Assembly (NCBI GenBank): GCA_024180945.1
Contig: JAKSGN010000006.1
Span: 2,232,001-2,296,000, forward strand
Source of the DNA: Macrophomina tecta
Lineage: Eukaryota > Ascomycota > Dothideomycetes > Botryosphaeriales > Botryosphaeriaceae
Direction of reading: 5' to 3'
DNA length: 64,000 bases
How positions within the stretch are numbered: the first letter of the stretch is position 1; each line of letters starts with the position of its first letter. A model generated the notes under the pieces. The model saw only the letters and a list, made by a program, of their open reading frames with translations, searched no databases and was not told the origin of the DNA. Of this stretch, positions 1-14,555 are shown in pieces. A program made the position numbers and the translations under genes.

Positions 1-250
1 CCCTCCCACAGTTCGAAGATTGGGGGCCGACTGCTGTCTTGCGGCCGCTGGTACGACTCGGCCTGCAGGTAGGCACCCAGCGGCGATGATGCCGCCTGCT
101 GGCCGCCGCGCTGCTGCTGCTGCTGCTGCTGGAACACGATGGAGCTTACATCGGATCGGCGGGCGCGGCGCGACGACGATACTGATGGAGCTGAGGCGCC
201 GCCGTTGACAACGCTGCTGCTAACGGAAGCGGGGCGGTACACGCTGCTCA
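1..250 (-). CDS. Partial Q-rich protein running off the left edge
   Basis: On the minus strand, positions 250 to 1 stay open in one frame. They encode a Ser/Arg-rich stretch, a run of seven glutamines (CAG repeat near 115-135) and then a non-repetitive segment ending in PPIFELW at the edge. The exon could begin at 250, just after an AAG acceptor (252-251) that follows an A-rich stretch and a CTGAG-like branch sequence. The frame has a stop immediately upstream and no ATG inside, so earlier exons would be needed. I do not recognise the protein. The composition suits an intrinsically disordered regulator. Coding status rests only on frame openness and composition. Confidence 0.4.
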
Positions 251-2999
251 CTTAATTTTTTTTGCGTCCTCTCAGCCTTACGATGTCTTTGCAAACTGGC
301 TGGGGGCGAAGAGCAATCTCATCAGCGCGGGTTAAGTGCTTACTGGTTCGGGCAGACCGCCTGAATCCTTCGAGACAGGTGTGCGGCGCGGGTGGTTACT
401 CGTGATGTTTCGCTGCGAGGACGCCCTGTTTTGGTGCAAGAGCTGCGCGTGCGAACACTTTATTTTTACAGTTGGCGTATGTCGCGCATGAGACGACCTG
501 TGTCGTCTTTCTCCTCTGGGGGCAGCGCTAGACGCTCTTGACTGGGGGCGGTGGGCAATGGCTTGGGTGGGTGCCGGGGGACGTTTTCGTGAGTCTTTGC
601 TTTATACGCGGGTTCACATGGCTTCTGCTGGCAGGGCCAGTGTGGACGGGAGAAGCCTCTGACTGGGAAGGAAAACCAGCAAATGCGGCTCTGCGACCAC
701 TCAGCCGGGTTGTCGCGCGAAAGCAGGTGCGAGTTGACGCAGCACACACTTGGGCAGAGGAGGGGTGTGTGTGAGTGGACGCGAGTTTCCCCGCTTCTCT
801 GGTGATGCGCAGTGGTGGCATTGGCTGCTCTGCGTGAATCACACACCCGCTCGCGCCCGCCTTCGTTTACCCTTCTGTTCCCGCAGCTCCGGCCCGTCGA
901 AGCACCTCGTCATTCCGGGCCCCCTCGTGCAATTCTTCCGTGACGAGAGCGTCCGTTGGAGGAATGCCCTCCGGTCCTGCCAAGGGACCGCAATGCCCCT
1001 CTTCACCGCACTGATATCTACATAGAGTAGCCTTATCGCTCTCGACAGCGGAAAGCTTCAGTATGATACACACACGGACGCACGACGCCCTCCCACCGCC
1101 AAATGCACCCGCGCTATCGCTAAACCCAGCCAGCCAGTCCCACCCCTCCATGTCGTGACTCCCGCTCTCCGCCTTCTCCTTATCAGGGACGCTGACCGTG
1201 GAACTAACAACAGCCATGCTTGCACCTCCAGTGGCCATTACCTCTCTCACTCGACCAAATGTCGGTGACAGATCTGGGATTCTGGGGCCCTGATCAACAC
1301 GCCCATAGCAGGGGGGGCTCCGCATCATTGGACGAAAGGCTGCCCACATACCGGAGTCGACGTGTGGAGACAGACCGCTACGCCTTTCTCTCGGCTGACA
1401 CACCTTGAAAAGACACAGAAACACGCACACACATATATATATCCACACGCCTAACCGGAATAAAGCCTAAAGAGCTGGTTGGCTGTATGCGCTGCCAGGT
1501 ACGCGCCGGCCGCCAGCTCCTTGTGTGTGAGCGAGCAGGCGAAAAGACAGACAAACAAGACAACTGCCAGGTTGCCCAACTACTACCAAAGCCTAGAGAT
1601 GCAACTAGCTGTCCAAACACGCAGACGGCACCATTGTTCCCCTGCTATGCTGTGCTATCATTCGCATGTAATCAAAAAGCCACAACAAAAGTCCCCCGCC
1701 GAAAAACGTATGCGATCGGGTCACCACCAGTGGCGACACCACAGCCTGTCGTGTGATCTGCGAGGAGGAAAATAGATGCCAGTCTTACGACTGCTTGCTT
1801 ACTGCGGGATGGACATGTGGCAACAGCCTCACTTTCTGCCTTATCGGAGACATGCGGGAGAGAGAGAGACAAAGTGGGCGACGAAGGCGATGACGAGTCA
1901 GAAAAGCTTGGTTAATCATAGACTTGGTGTGGTGCCAAAGAACGGCGGCCAAGCATTTGCCTCGAACACTCACGCACCCCTCTCCTCCCTCTGCCTCCGC
2001 CGACCGCTCTTTCGAACAACTGGAACTAGAGGGAGAAGGGTAGAAGGAAGGCGTGGGAGCAAAGAGCCAAGACCCCTCGAATAGATTTACGAATAGATTT
2101 ACAAAGAACATCTCCTTTTCCCACCGTTCCCTTCTTCACGCTCATCCGCTTCAGCTGCTTCTTCTCGCCCACAAATTATTCGTATGAAGACACCTCGACA
2201 GTTGGATGCCCTTCAAGCGCGCACGAAAGAGTAGCATCAAGAGCAGCGAAAATGAGATGCGCGAAAACCACAGCAAGAACACACTCGCAAAACAAAAATG
2301 ACCCTGGTGAACAAAGCAAAACTCGCAAATCTTCGCCCATGAGAAGAAAGAGATACGCGATATTTGGCAGTACTAAGCGGAGGGATGTGCGGCTCCCCCT
2401 TTTATGCTCCAGCAGCAGGGAAAAACCAACTAGCAGAGCAAGGGGAGTGAAAAGCCGCGTAGGAACGAAGAACTTGCATGTGCGATGATCGGACTAACGC
2501 CACGCTGACTGACGTACGAACTTGGGAGAAAGCTTTATCGGAACGAGATGAGACCCTCACACCACGCGTACCACCATGAACTCCGGCGCAACAAGCAGAT
2601 GCGCGAAGAACAATAAGTATGGCGGACTTTCAAAAAAAAAAAAAAAAAAAAAAAAACAGCCGTAGTTCGCCTTTCCCTTCGCCCGACCTCTCGCCGAATA
2701 ATAATAAAACCCTTTCTGCTATACCCAAGATGAACATATAACTAGTGTTTGGCTGTCGAGACGAGGTTCAGAACATCCGAAGCCGACACGTTGACGCGGT
2801 TTGATGCCTTAGGTTGCGGTGTTTAGGGGTATATCAAGATCAACCCAAGGTAACAGCATCGTCTCCGCTGCTCGCGTCGAAGCGACCCCTCCCGTCGTAC
2901 CAACTCCAACCGTCGGAACCCATAATCATCACGTCGTCTCGGCGGAGCCCATGAAAGACGCTTCGATCGTGATCATTACTCCTATTGCGTTGCCATTGC
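251..2999. other. Long non-coding stretch with CT-rich tracts and a poly-A run
   Basis: No open frame here looks like a conserved protein. The plus strand is rich in CT/CA and AG tracts and short AT runs (for example ATATATAT near 1434-1442). A run of 25 A lies at 2632-2656. It may hold the 5' leader and promoter of the gene to the left, and the 3' UTR of ptaB at its right end. Confidence 0.5.
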
Positions 3000-4552
3000 T
3001 CAGCCCGGGTTGCCTTTGATCCGCTTGTTGTTGTTCGGGAGCCTAGGGCTAGGCTTGACCTTTTGTGTTGCCGCACCGTCAGGACCCGCATCATCGCCTT
3101 CAGCCTTGACAGTACTGCGTCTCCTCTTGTTACTCACGTTTGGACTTGTGTTGGCACTTGCTGTAGCGCTACTATTTGTTCCCTGTTGGCTGTGTTGAGC
3201 CACCAGGCCCGGGGCCTGCATGTGGGCCTGCGCCGGCGAAGGCGTGTGCGTCTGTCCGCCAAGATGAGGCGATCCATTGACTGCGGGGTTCAGTCCTCCT
3301 GGGAACTGCTGGAGATTCGCAATGTGCGGCGACATGAATTGCTGGTTCGGGGGATGTTGCTGCATGTTGGGGTTGCCACCAGGCATGCTCTGCGGCGTCC
3401 TAGCCCCCTGAGCACTGCCAGGAGTAGGAGCACCCGGGGGAAGGTTTATTTGGGGCTGGCCTGGGCCGCCTTGCTGGTGCTGAGGCGGTTGCTGCATCTG
3501 GCTACCCTGGGGCATCCCTCCCTGGTTCTGCTGTTGAAGGCTGAGCGAAGCAACCAAACTATTCATAGCCTGTGAAGGGGTGTTCCCAGGATTTTGGTGA
3601 TAGTGAGCGAATAGTTCTTGCATGTTCGAGAGCGTCTCGCCAACCTGCCGACGGCGTCAGCTTAGAGGTCCATGGTGGTGGAAGGAGCACTTGCCGTACG
3701 TACCTCGAGGAACTGAAGCACCGGGTTTGTCACACCCCAAGTCGACACCGGTGCTTCAGGAAGTTCTGACGCGAGCATCGTGGGCTCCGTGTTTTGCAAC
3801 CTCGCATTCCTCTGGTTCGGAGGATTCTTCTTGCTCATCTTCGGCGACATGTTTTGTTGAGGCGATCTCTGTTGGAAGAGCCCTTCGAGTTGATTCCGCG
3901 GCAGGTATTGCTGGTGGTCATGCGTCTCGAAAACAAGGAGATTGATCTTGTCGTTTTGATCAAACATGGCGCTAAGCTTTCCGTTTTGCACAACCTATCG
4001 CTTGTTAGCAAGTAGCAACTGGATGATGGGTGGCAGGAAAGCCAACCTGAGTTCCGTTTTTAAACCAATATATGAACTTCGCCCGGTTACTTTCCACGTA
4101 ATGGCAGTTGTTTCCAAATTCTTTCTCAGTTATCCCGTCCATTGTAAGCTGAATATTCTGCACACCACTCTGGAACTGCGTGTAGTAGTAACGAGGTAAT
4201 GCGGGGTTACAGATTTCGAAATTCTTCGACTTCCCAGCCTGAGGCGCGTAATCAAGTAAGGATTGCTTGAAGATGCCATCGTCTGAGAAGAAACGTGAGA
4301 CAAAGCCTTTCCAGTGGTTGATGTCGTTCGGCTGCCGGTCCGCAGAAAAACGACTGAGATTGTCCGCCAAGTTTAGCAACTTCAATATGGTTGTGCCATA
4401 CATCCTGTTCTGTGCTTGTGCTTGTGCCTGAGCGGCTTGAGCACGCTGCTGCATCATCTGATGCTGAGCCATTTGCTGTTGACGTTGCTGCTGTTGTTGC
4501 TGCATCGCCTGCTGCTGGTTTTGGGGTGGTTGCTGGCCGGGTTGCTGACCAG

Positions 4553-4587
<35 letters not shown>

Positions 4588-5591
4588 TGCTGCTGTTGCT
4601 GCTGTGGCTGTTGCTGCTGTTGTGGCTGCTGTTGTGGCTGCTGTTGGGGTTGCTGCTGAGGAGGTGGTCCTGGCGGGGGAGGCCCCTGCTGTACAGGAGT
4701 TGGGGCCTGCGCCGGGGGCGGGGGTTGAGGCTGCGATTGAGACTGCTGGGGCGTGTGATGCTGGCTTGGTGGAGGCGCAGGGGATGCCTGTGCATCGTGT
4801 CCAGGCTGCATTGGAGGCTGAGGCCTCATCTGCCCAGGCTGACCTTGTGGTCCTTGCTGATTCTGCGGTCCACCTTGCCCCGGATTGCTCTGCTGCGAAG
4901 CAGCATGTTGCATGGCTGTGTGATGTTGGGCCATGAGCTGCTGCTGCTGCTGCTGAGCTTGCTGCTGAGCTTGTGCCTGCGCATGTTGTTGTTGCTGCTG
5001 CATTGCTTGGTTCTGGGCAAGCTGGGCCCGCAGGTGCGGCGGCAGGTTCACTTGGAGTTGTTGGGGATTCCCCTGCATAGCAGCCATTTGCTGCGGATTC
5101 ATCCCTTGGTTACCACCATGCGGGAAACCCATCATCCCATTCTGCTGCATCATGTGTTGTTGCTGATGCTGCTGTTGCTGCTGCTGTTGGCGCAGCATTG
5201 CCTGGCGCTGTTGGGCTTGCATGGCCAGAGCGGGATTTTGCGCAACTATTACACGCGTGGGTCAGTTGGTGGAAAATAGTATGAATCAATGACAGTGCTA
5301 CTTACACATTTGTTGTTGCTGTTGCTGGAACATGTGGGCTTGGGGAGTGAGATGCGACAACGCGTGCGCACTTGGGCCTGGGCCACCCATTCCCGGCTGC
5401 ATGCCCATCATCGGTCCAGCTTGAGAAACGTGAGGTCCATTAGGACCAGACACTGCTCCCGGATGCATCTGCATGGGTTGACCCATGGGCTGACCAGGGT
5501 TTGGTCCTGGTCCAGGCCCCATGGGATGACCATGTGGAATGCCGGGTTGCTGGATACCACCAGGATGATGTGGATATGCGCTAGCCATCAT
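3000..5591 (-). CDS. ptaB: LIM-domain-binding transcriptional co-regulator (PtaB/LDB1 family)
   Basis: Four exons: 5591-5306, 5245-4047, 3994-3704 and 3644-3000, with all frames joining to about 806 residues. The first 375 residues are Q/M/P-rich with long glutamine runs, encoded by the CTG/CAG microsatellite near 4555-4615. The conserved LIM-binding domain starts near residue 376 (RMYGTTILKLLNLADNL) and spans exons 2 and 3. The tail is again N/Q/P-rich. In Aspergillus and yeasts, PtaB/Mfg1 proteins work with Flo8/SomA-type factors in the nucleus to control adhesion, filamentation and development. That role is carried over from the family. The intron at 4046-3995 carries a TGCTAAC branch site. 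Confidence 0.9.
4555..4655. repeat. CAG/CTG trinucleotide microsatellite inside ptaB
   Basis: A nearly uninterrupted run of TGC/TGT triplets encodes more than fifteen consecutive glutamines on the minus strand, followed by QQP-type repeats. Such tracts change length by slippage. It also creates a spurious leucine-rich open frame on the plus strand. Confidence 0.9.
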
Positions 5592-8102
5592 CTTGACCTT
5601 TGGAGACTACAGATCGACAATCGATCTGTCTCTCCCGTGGCCCTCTGGGAGCGGACCCTCAGCCGGAGCGGTCCTGTCCACGAACAAGTCTTGTATGAGC
5701 GGCGAGCGCGGATACAAGCGCGTTCCTTGCGGTACTGTTGAGAGAAGTTCACGATAAGCCTGTGCTCACGCTGACCAGAATAGCATCCACGTATGTTGTA
5801 GCGGTCGCGTGAAATGGAGTGGGTCCGGGGTGTGGGGTATACCGGCGCGACGCACGGCTTGCAACACAGCGCGCAGGGAGCGCGGCGGTTAAATGCGCGT
5901 TTGAGGGCGAGACTGTGTCTTCGCCGTGGGGAGTGTGGTGTCGAGGGCAGGGTCAGGGTACGGCAGCGCGGCGGCAAGTGCCGGAGCTGACTTGCGATCG
6001 GAGTCAGCAGGTGACTGCTCAGACGGACCCCAATGCGCAACGGCCAGCGACGCGCGGGAGGACGTCTCTGGAGCTATTCTCGTGCGGTTGGAAGAGGTTG
6101 CAGGCAAGCAACACGTCGGGAGGCGCGCATCCGCCGACGGGAGGTTGGGCGCGCGCAGGGCACGAACGAGTGTGATTGCAGGGCGCAATGGATGCGGAGA
6201 TTCGAATCACAGAGAGACGAGGGACGACGACGCCATGTCAAGATGGTCCGGGACGGGCGCAGGAGCGAATCTGGGGACGATGCGGTCGGGGAGGAGATGG
6301 GCTGGTCGAGTTGTGGTGTCGAACGTTGGCAGCAGGACTCCCGAACAGCGGTCGGTCGCGCCCTAGACGGCTTAGCGGATTTTGCGCCGAAGGTTTCTCC
6401 GAGCGAGCGAGCCCTTCTATAAGCTTCGCGCGAACATGGCCGCGACGCGCTCGCCATCCCGTCGCCTGCCGCGTAACTCAATGGCTAGGCCGTGAGCTAT
6501 TTACACGAATATTACCCTCGGTGTCAAATTCCAACAACTGATCGGGCGAGCATGGAGGCTCGTCCGGCCCGACCTTGTCTCGCGGTGTTGTAAGTCGGCC
6601 TGCTACACACGAGGGGACATGTGGCCGCTTTACTTCCACTGTGCAGGAAATGATTTGCAAATCGTGCATTAGCAGTACTACCCCATGCACAATCGAAGTT
6701 TCCCATGCCGTTAACGGTGGCCTGTTCTTGCATAACAACATCCGCGACTTGAGACTGTGCAGTCACGCTTTGGAGCCACAATGCTTTTGTGACGGTGTGC
6801 ATATCTACAAAGTCATTCTGATAATGTCTAATCAGTTCTGCTTGGTTCTCAGGGCGGGATGAAAGTCTTGCGATGATACGATCCTCTCGTTACTAGGTGA
6901 ATGGGGTGTAAGTAGCCGCACGCAGAGTTTGAGTGAATCTCGAAACCCTTCCCGATATTCAGTCTCACACGCGCGTTCTTGCTCCTGTCACTGCAGAGAC
7001 TCGAACGGACGCTGCTTATTGACCGTTGGCCGGTCCACATATATACCATGCTTGCAATCATGAAACAAGCTACCAGAACTCGTTTCTTGCCCTAAATACG
7101 TGGGGAGTCTGGCTACGCAGAAGGCCCTTTCTGTAGCTCAAGCCGCTGCCAGCTGTTCACGTCCGTATCTCGTACTTGCGGCAAAGTTTGCAAAGCTTCA
7201 AACATCATGTGGACAGAGTGATGAAATAAATCCCGTTCTATATACGTCCACTGCGCGTATACTTCTCTTATGGCAGCGGTTGAGTCGTGGTTCTTCTCGA
7301 TTTCGCTCGTAAGCTTTCCTGTCCCGTGCATTCACTCCGGTGGCGATCAAGAGCCATGCGGCAGGGTCCTGGCTTTCCCCACGGTCCGATAACCCATGCA
7401 AGTTGGCCATAGTACTTACAGGCTCCCTGCCCAGTGCAACACGAGCACAAAAATGGCGGTCCTATCCACTACAGACGGCATAGGTCATAGCTATAGAAAT
7501 ACTTTAGTATCGTAGAGGGGTGGGCACTGAAGGAAGACTTTCTTGTACTAAGTGTCTCTTTGTGCGAACAAACCAGAACCTTTCCATAATGATAATATGG
7601 GAGAATACGACGTGTGTGTGTAGAGCTGTCGCCTGCCTAGCAGAAGAGATAAATGACTGAAGTGGTCGCATCGAGTGAAATCGTGATTTGAATAGTTCTG
7701 GGTACGGTGGAGAGCATCTGGTCACAGAACTTGAAGAAAATAATACCATAAGGTGGTCAAATGGTATGGGGAGCCATGTACTAAGGCATGGGTGCTGACG
7801 AAGATTCAGAAACACAGTGTTGCAGAGGCGGGTAAGCGGGCTGTCTCCGAAGCCCCAGGTGGTGTGTTGCGGCCTGGAAGATTGGGCGGCCAGGCGCCTG
7901 TCGCGGGGCTTCGTTAATCCAAAGCCGCTGGCCCATGCGCGTCACCTGGACCTCCAACCCAACCTCTAGCTGCCAAGCTGCATAACACGCCCGCCTCCAC
8001 ACCCAAGCTCCGATCGCAGGCCGTCTGCGACTTCCTCAGTCCTCTTCAAGCTTCCGCAGCTCCAGATCCCCTCGAAGCCCTCCATCACCCCCCACCGCAG
8101 CC
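5592..8102. other. Divergent intergenic region, ptaB to V-ATPase B
   Basis: This stretch lies between the ptaB start on the minus strand and the V-ATPase subunit B start on the plus strand. It should hold both promoters. The left third is GC-rich with many CG dinucleotides and the middle is more balanced. I found no conserved protein and no tRNA-like or repeat structure that I could support. Confidence 0.5.
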
Positions 8103-10021
<1,919 letters not shown>

Positions 10022-10633
10022 AGCAAGATGGGAGGAAAATTGTGGTTTGGTGAGTTTGATGGCAATTGATGTGTAGACTATGGCTGGCTTTATGCATTTC
10101 CTATTCGTGTCTTTGCTGGAGCGGTAGTTATCGCCTTAACGATTGTTTATATTTGATAGAATCGAGCCAAACATGCAACATGTGTCAGGGTCTTTGGTAG
10201 CTCGTCGGTGATGTGGACGACACCCGCGGACGCGATGTTGCCCCCGCAGACCTGCCAGAACACCGGTCCCAGTGAACACCTGGTTGCTGTATGCGGAGTG
10301 CGATAACTGACGTCATTCAAACTGCCTTGTCGCGCATTTTCGCGAAGCTGAACTCATTCTGACAAATTGTCACGTTCAGGAATCGTGGATGAGGCGATAC
10401 CGCCTTATTTCTTGTCTTTCTCATCAACTGGCAAACAGAACTCGTGCAGCGGCAATCTCTCTCTTCAAGGTTCAGAACCTAGCTTGAATAGGTAATACAT
10501 GATTTGGGGGGATCTGTTCTTATTTCCTCCCTGTGCCTCTACGATAATCGATGAACAAAACCCCATTTGCGATATCGGAGAGTGGGAGAGAGACTTTTCA
10601 GGATGTGAGCGGGCAGGGTGCAGAAAAGCTTAT
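10022..10633. other. Convergent 3' region, V-ATPase B and OSCP
   Basis: The two flanking genes converge here, so the region should hold two 3' UTRs and poly(A) signals. I see no gene or repeat. Confidence 0.5.
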
Positions 10634-11686
10634 TTACAAAGTGTCCTGCAGGAGCTTGTTCATCTTGGCAAGCCTGGCGGAGACGCTGAGATCGATGGTC
10701 CTGTCGCCGATCTCGACGATGAGGCCGCCCTTGATGTCGGGGTTGACCTGCGGAGATTGGGGGTTAGTGTTTCCGTTGTGCGGAGGCGGCGGCGGCGGTG
10801 TTGCATGGGCGGGCACGAACCTTGGGGACGACCTTGAGCTTCTTGCCCTGGGCATAGGGGGACTTGGAGACGGCGCTCTCGAGGCGGCTGAGGATCTTGT
10901 TGTCAAGAGGCTGCAGAAAGAGAGCCGAGTCAGCCATCGAATCCCCCGTTTCTTGTATCTTCCTCTTTGATCGTGGCAAGGTCCTTACCTGGGCACTGGT
11001 GACGTTGAGCTCGATCTCACCGCGGTGGGCGCTCATGAGCTGGGCGAACTTCTCGGTGACGGGCTGGAGCAGGCCAAGCCTGTTGTTCTCGGCGAGGGTC
11101 TCGAGGAAGTTCTTGACGATGCCGTCTTTGTCGTTGTTGCCGAGGTGCTTCTGAAGCTCGACGACGATCTGCTGCTTGTCGGTGACGGTGAGGGTCGGGG
11201 CGGCGATGACCTCGGACAGCTTGGCATCCTTCTTGAAGACGTTGTTCAGGCTCTCGAGCGCCTTGGAGACGGGCTCAAGGGCGGAGGTCTTGGCGGCAGC
11301 GGTGTACTTTTGAAAGAAATGCCCGTCAGCGATATTGTTCCGTCGTGTGTGCTTGCAGTTGGTTGTATTTTTCCCCCCGATCCAGATGCTCGGTGCAGCG
11401 ATCTTCCAAACTGTCCTCCAATCTTGACCATCTGCCGATTCGGGGCCGTTTCATCTCGGCGGACGGCCAATTGACTGCAATTGGACGGGCTGGAGCGCGT
11501 TCAACGTACCAGAGCGCTGGCGTAGGTGCCATCGACGCCATACAGGGCAACGGGCGGCTTGACGGACTGGGTGCTGGCGGCTTGGGCGTAGCTCCTCGCA
11601 GCGACGACGCGGGGAGCAGCAGCAGGGCGCGCAACGCGGGGAGCGGTGGTGCGCGCGGCGCGAGAGAGAGCCCGGGCGGCGAACAT
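10634..11686 (-). CDS. atp5: Mitochondrial ATP synthase subunit OSCP (subunit 5)
   Basis: Four exons: 11686-11510, 11306-10989, 10910-10821 and 10747-10634, giving 232 residues. The first ~35 residues are rich in Arg, Ala and Ser with no acidic residue, a typical mitochondrial presequence. The C-terminal part carries the OSCP hallmark (NPDIKGGLIVEIGDRTIDLS). OSCP links the F1 head to the peripheral stalk of the F1Fo ATP synthase in the matrix. The start at 11686 is in a good context and leaves the presequence intact; the same frame opens further upstream but without family resemblance. Confidence 0.95.
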
Positions 11687-12289
11687 GATGGCGGACCTGG
11701 GGAGCGGAGATGGGGCGGTTGAGGCGGGTGTTGGCGGTTGGTTTGGCTGCACTTCGCAGAGGCCTTCCGATGGAGGTGCGAATGCCGGCGAAAAGGCTGA
11801 TGACTTAGCATTCCCGGGCCTTGGCGTGCGGGCCGCTTCGCTGCCACTCTCGGACACTCGCTCCTCTCTTCTCACCCCGAATGTCACAAGACTGCTTGTC
11901 TAAGAGCCCGCTCGCACTGCGCCCCGTCCATCTCAGCTCACGCGTCACGGTCCTAGATGAAGCTCCATCACTGCTTCGCAATTTCTTGACGAAAAAGAAA
12001 TTCGGCGGACCGATACACGCACGAACCTGTCGACCTCTGTGGTCTTTTCCCCTATATGGCATTGCCTTTTTATTAGGACACCAAGGACTAATGCTACTTG
12101 AAAGGGCGAATTCATTTCCTTGGCCATTCATTAAAACGTTGCAGGCGTGAATCAGCAAGACAAGCATCCGGCCATCACTTGACAATCTGTACATCCATCC
12201 ACCTGTGCTCATCGCACCAACTTTTTTTTTTTTTTTTTTCTTTTTTGCAAACGCCGGATACCCATCTCATCTACTCCTTTCCATTAAGA
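11687..12289. other. Promoter of atp5 and 3' region of the dioxygenase gene
   Basis: About 600 nt without a supportable gene. An 18-nt T run at 12222-12239, followed by a further T-rich segment, lies just past the 3' end of the dioxygenase gene on the minus strand. It is probably in or near that gene's 3' UTR. Confidence 0.5.
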
Positions 12290-13522
12290 TTACCTCTTCT
12301 CCTCAAAGGGAGTCTCGTATGGGCGTTCCGCCTGAGGGGTGATGCGGGCGAGATGGCGACGGTGACCATCATCCCAATCGAGGATTGCCGTGTGGGCAGT
12401 GACACGGTTGTCCCAAACAACGACAGTGCCGGGCTCCCACTTTAGACGCACCTGGAAATCCGCACCGTGGGCTATGTGGTCGAAGAGGAACTTCAGCAGC
12501 ATGTCGCTCTCCTCCTTCTTCAGGCCGACAATGCGCCGGGTGAATTGAGCATTGATGAAAAGTGCCTTCTCGCCGGTCACGGGGTGCGTCCGAACGATGG
12601 GATGCTCGTGGGCTACTGGAGTGCGGCGAACAACACCTCCGCGAGCCGCACTAGCCTCGGCCTGCTCGAATCCAGAGTGGATGGCTTTCAGCCCGTGCAA
12701 CCTTTTTTGGAACTCAGGCGAAAGACGGTTGTATGCCTCAACCATGCTTGCGAAAAGCGTGTCTCCACCAGCGTCGGGGCCATCCAGCACGTACAAGAAG
12801 GTAGTTCCCGGGGGCTGTGCCTCGAAAGTCACGTCAGAGTGCCAGGTTATGGAGTTTGTCCTCTCCTGGAAGAAGTCTCTGGCAGTGGTCTCATCGGCAC
12901 CGCGATGCACGAGGTGAATTTCCGGGTAGCCCTCGGGAGCACCACTCGAAACGTGGATGTGGTGTCTGCCGAAGTATCCACCGAAGTCCAATGCCTCCTG
13001 GATGGGCAAGTCCGCAAGATCCTGGTTGCGGAAAGCTAATTGTCCTGTCAGCACTGAGTATCTGCGTCATTAATTGAATCCACTTACCAACTGCCTTCCT
13101 CTGAGCCACGAAGAGGGCCAGCTCATCCTTTGCCTTGTCGGATAGCTTGCTCAGTTGTACACCAGTGACCTCAGAACCAATCTTTGGGGCCAAAGGCCTG
13201 TGCTTGCCGTCGGCGAAGAGGTGGGGAAATGAGGGGTCAGCATCTTTGCCGTGCTCGTAGTGCTCAAAGGGCTCAAGTGGCGGATAACTAATATCGATCA
13301 GCAACATCCACAACATTTGGCAAGTCCTTCTCACGTCGTAGAAGGCCAAACCGGCAAGTAGTGGGGGTACTTGGCCGGCGCATGCCTCTCACTACCCTTT
13401 TCTTCGGCCTCCTTCTGGTATGACCTAGGGCCATAGTTGAAGGCAACTTTGTAATCCAACGGCCCGCGGACGGGAGCCGCAGGGATTTCTGGCTTTTGCG
13501 GTTCAACTGCGACAGGAGCCAT
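12290..13522 (-). CDS. TauD-family 2-oxoglutarate-dependent sulfonate dioxygenase
   Basis: Three exons: 13522-13335, 13287-13088 and 13035-12290, giving 377 residues. The jelly-roll core shows the iron ligands of the family: His-x-Asp in TWHSDVTFEAQPPG, a distal His in DNRVTAHTAILDW, and the 2-oxoglutarate-binding Arg in RRHLARITP. Relatives such as yeast Jlp1 oxidatively desulfonate taurine and other alkylsulfonates to sulfite plus an aldehyde, feeding sulfur assimilation in the cytosol. The substrate is inferred from the family. It is divergent from an ACS-type anion transporter gene, which supports a sulfur-scavenging role. Confidence 0.88.
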
Positions 13523-14555
13523 GTTGGAGGACTAGAAAATCGAAGTTAATATAAGCACTTCGGGTCGGCAGCTTTGAGAGGGCTTGTCAACAACGGCACT
13601 TTTCAAAGTGAGGGGCCTCCGGATGTTAAGTATCGCCCGCAGCCAAGGCACGGCAATGGCAAATCGGAGGGCAACAACCGCCGAGCTCTCCCATGCAACG
13701 TTGCTGCAGAAAGCGGGGTGACACTGGACATCTCCTGAGATCCACCGCTGTGAATGCTATCAAGTCGCGGATTAGAGACGTGATCCAGCCGCCCCCTTCC
13801 AATCAGGCGGGCTTGCGATTGCACCATGCCGTCGGGTTTTCCGTCATGGAGTTGGGTCAAGTAGACGATAGGCGATCACCGCGGACGGTATTGTAACAAC
13901 GGATCTTATCCCTGGTTATGCTTGGGTCGCGAAGCTTGGCTTCCTTTTTGTGATCCTTTTGCTGACTCTCTGGATATCTCGTCCAACAACGGTCGAGAAC
14001 AGGTAGTGCAAATCGCGAGACTGCAGCAGAGGGCCAATCAATAGGGCCAAGTAGGCCATCTAGTCACCTGGCGCGAGATACATTACGGCGTATCCTTTTT
14101 GGGAACCAGGTTGATACATGTCCTTGCCACTGAAACGCCTCTGCCACTTCTGGTTGGCTGCCACGCATTTCTGGGCGCAGAACAGGCAGCGGATTCGTGG
14201 TGGTGCACGCGAGCTTCGCGTTGAATCACGCAATCCGCTGGACCTTGCGCTGCAACCGCCTGAACATCATCTCCGCGCCGGGACTTTTGAAACAGGGACA
14301 CACAGACCGTTTTAACGCGCTCGAGCTCACCATGACCCAGTCTTCTGACGTGCTTGCATTACGACGCACATTGGCTGGAGATACTTGGGCGGCATGCCGC
14401 CCTGCCAGCTTTCCGCCCCGGCCAGCACACCCGACTCTCATCGGGTTGCTTCTTTCTAGCCGTTTACCACGGGTCCTGTCCGGTTCTTGTCAGTTGTTGC
14501 CGTTCACTGTTGTTCCTTGTTCCTTTATTCCATTTTTGGTCTCGTCATCACCGGC
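13523..14555. promoter_or_regulatory. Bidirectional promoter of the sulfonate dioxygenase/transporter pair
   Basis: About 1 kb separates two divergent starts. CCAAT motifs are visible near 13799 and 14034. I looked for a clear palindromic bZIP (Cys3/MetR-like) site and did not find one that I would defend. No conserved protein is encoded. Confidence 0.5.

Noticed and set aside
4416..5279. Leucine-rich 287-codon plus-strand frame over ptaB
   Set aside because: It is the reverse reading of CAG repeats and conserved PtaB exons.
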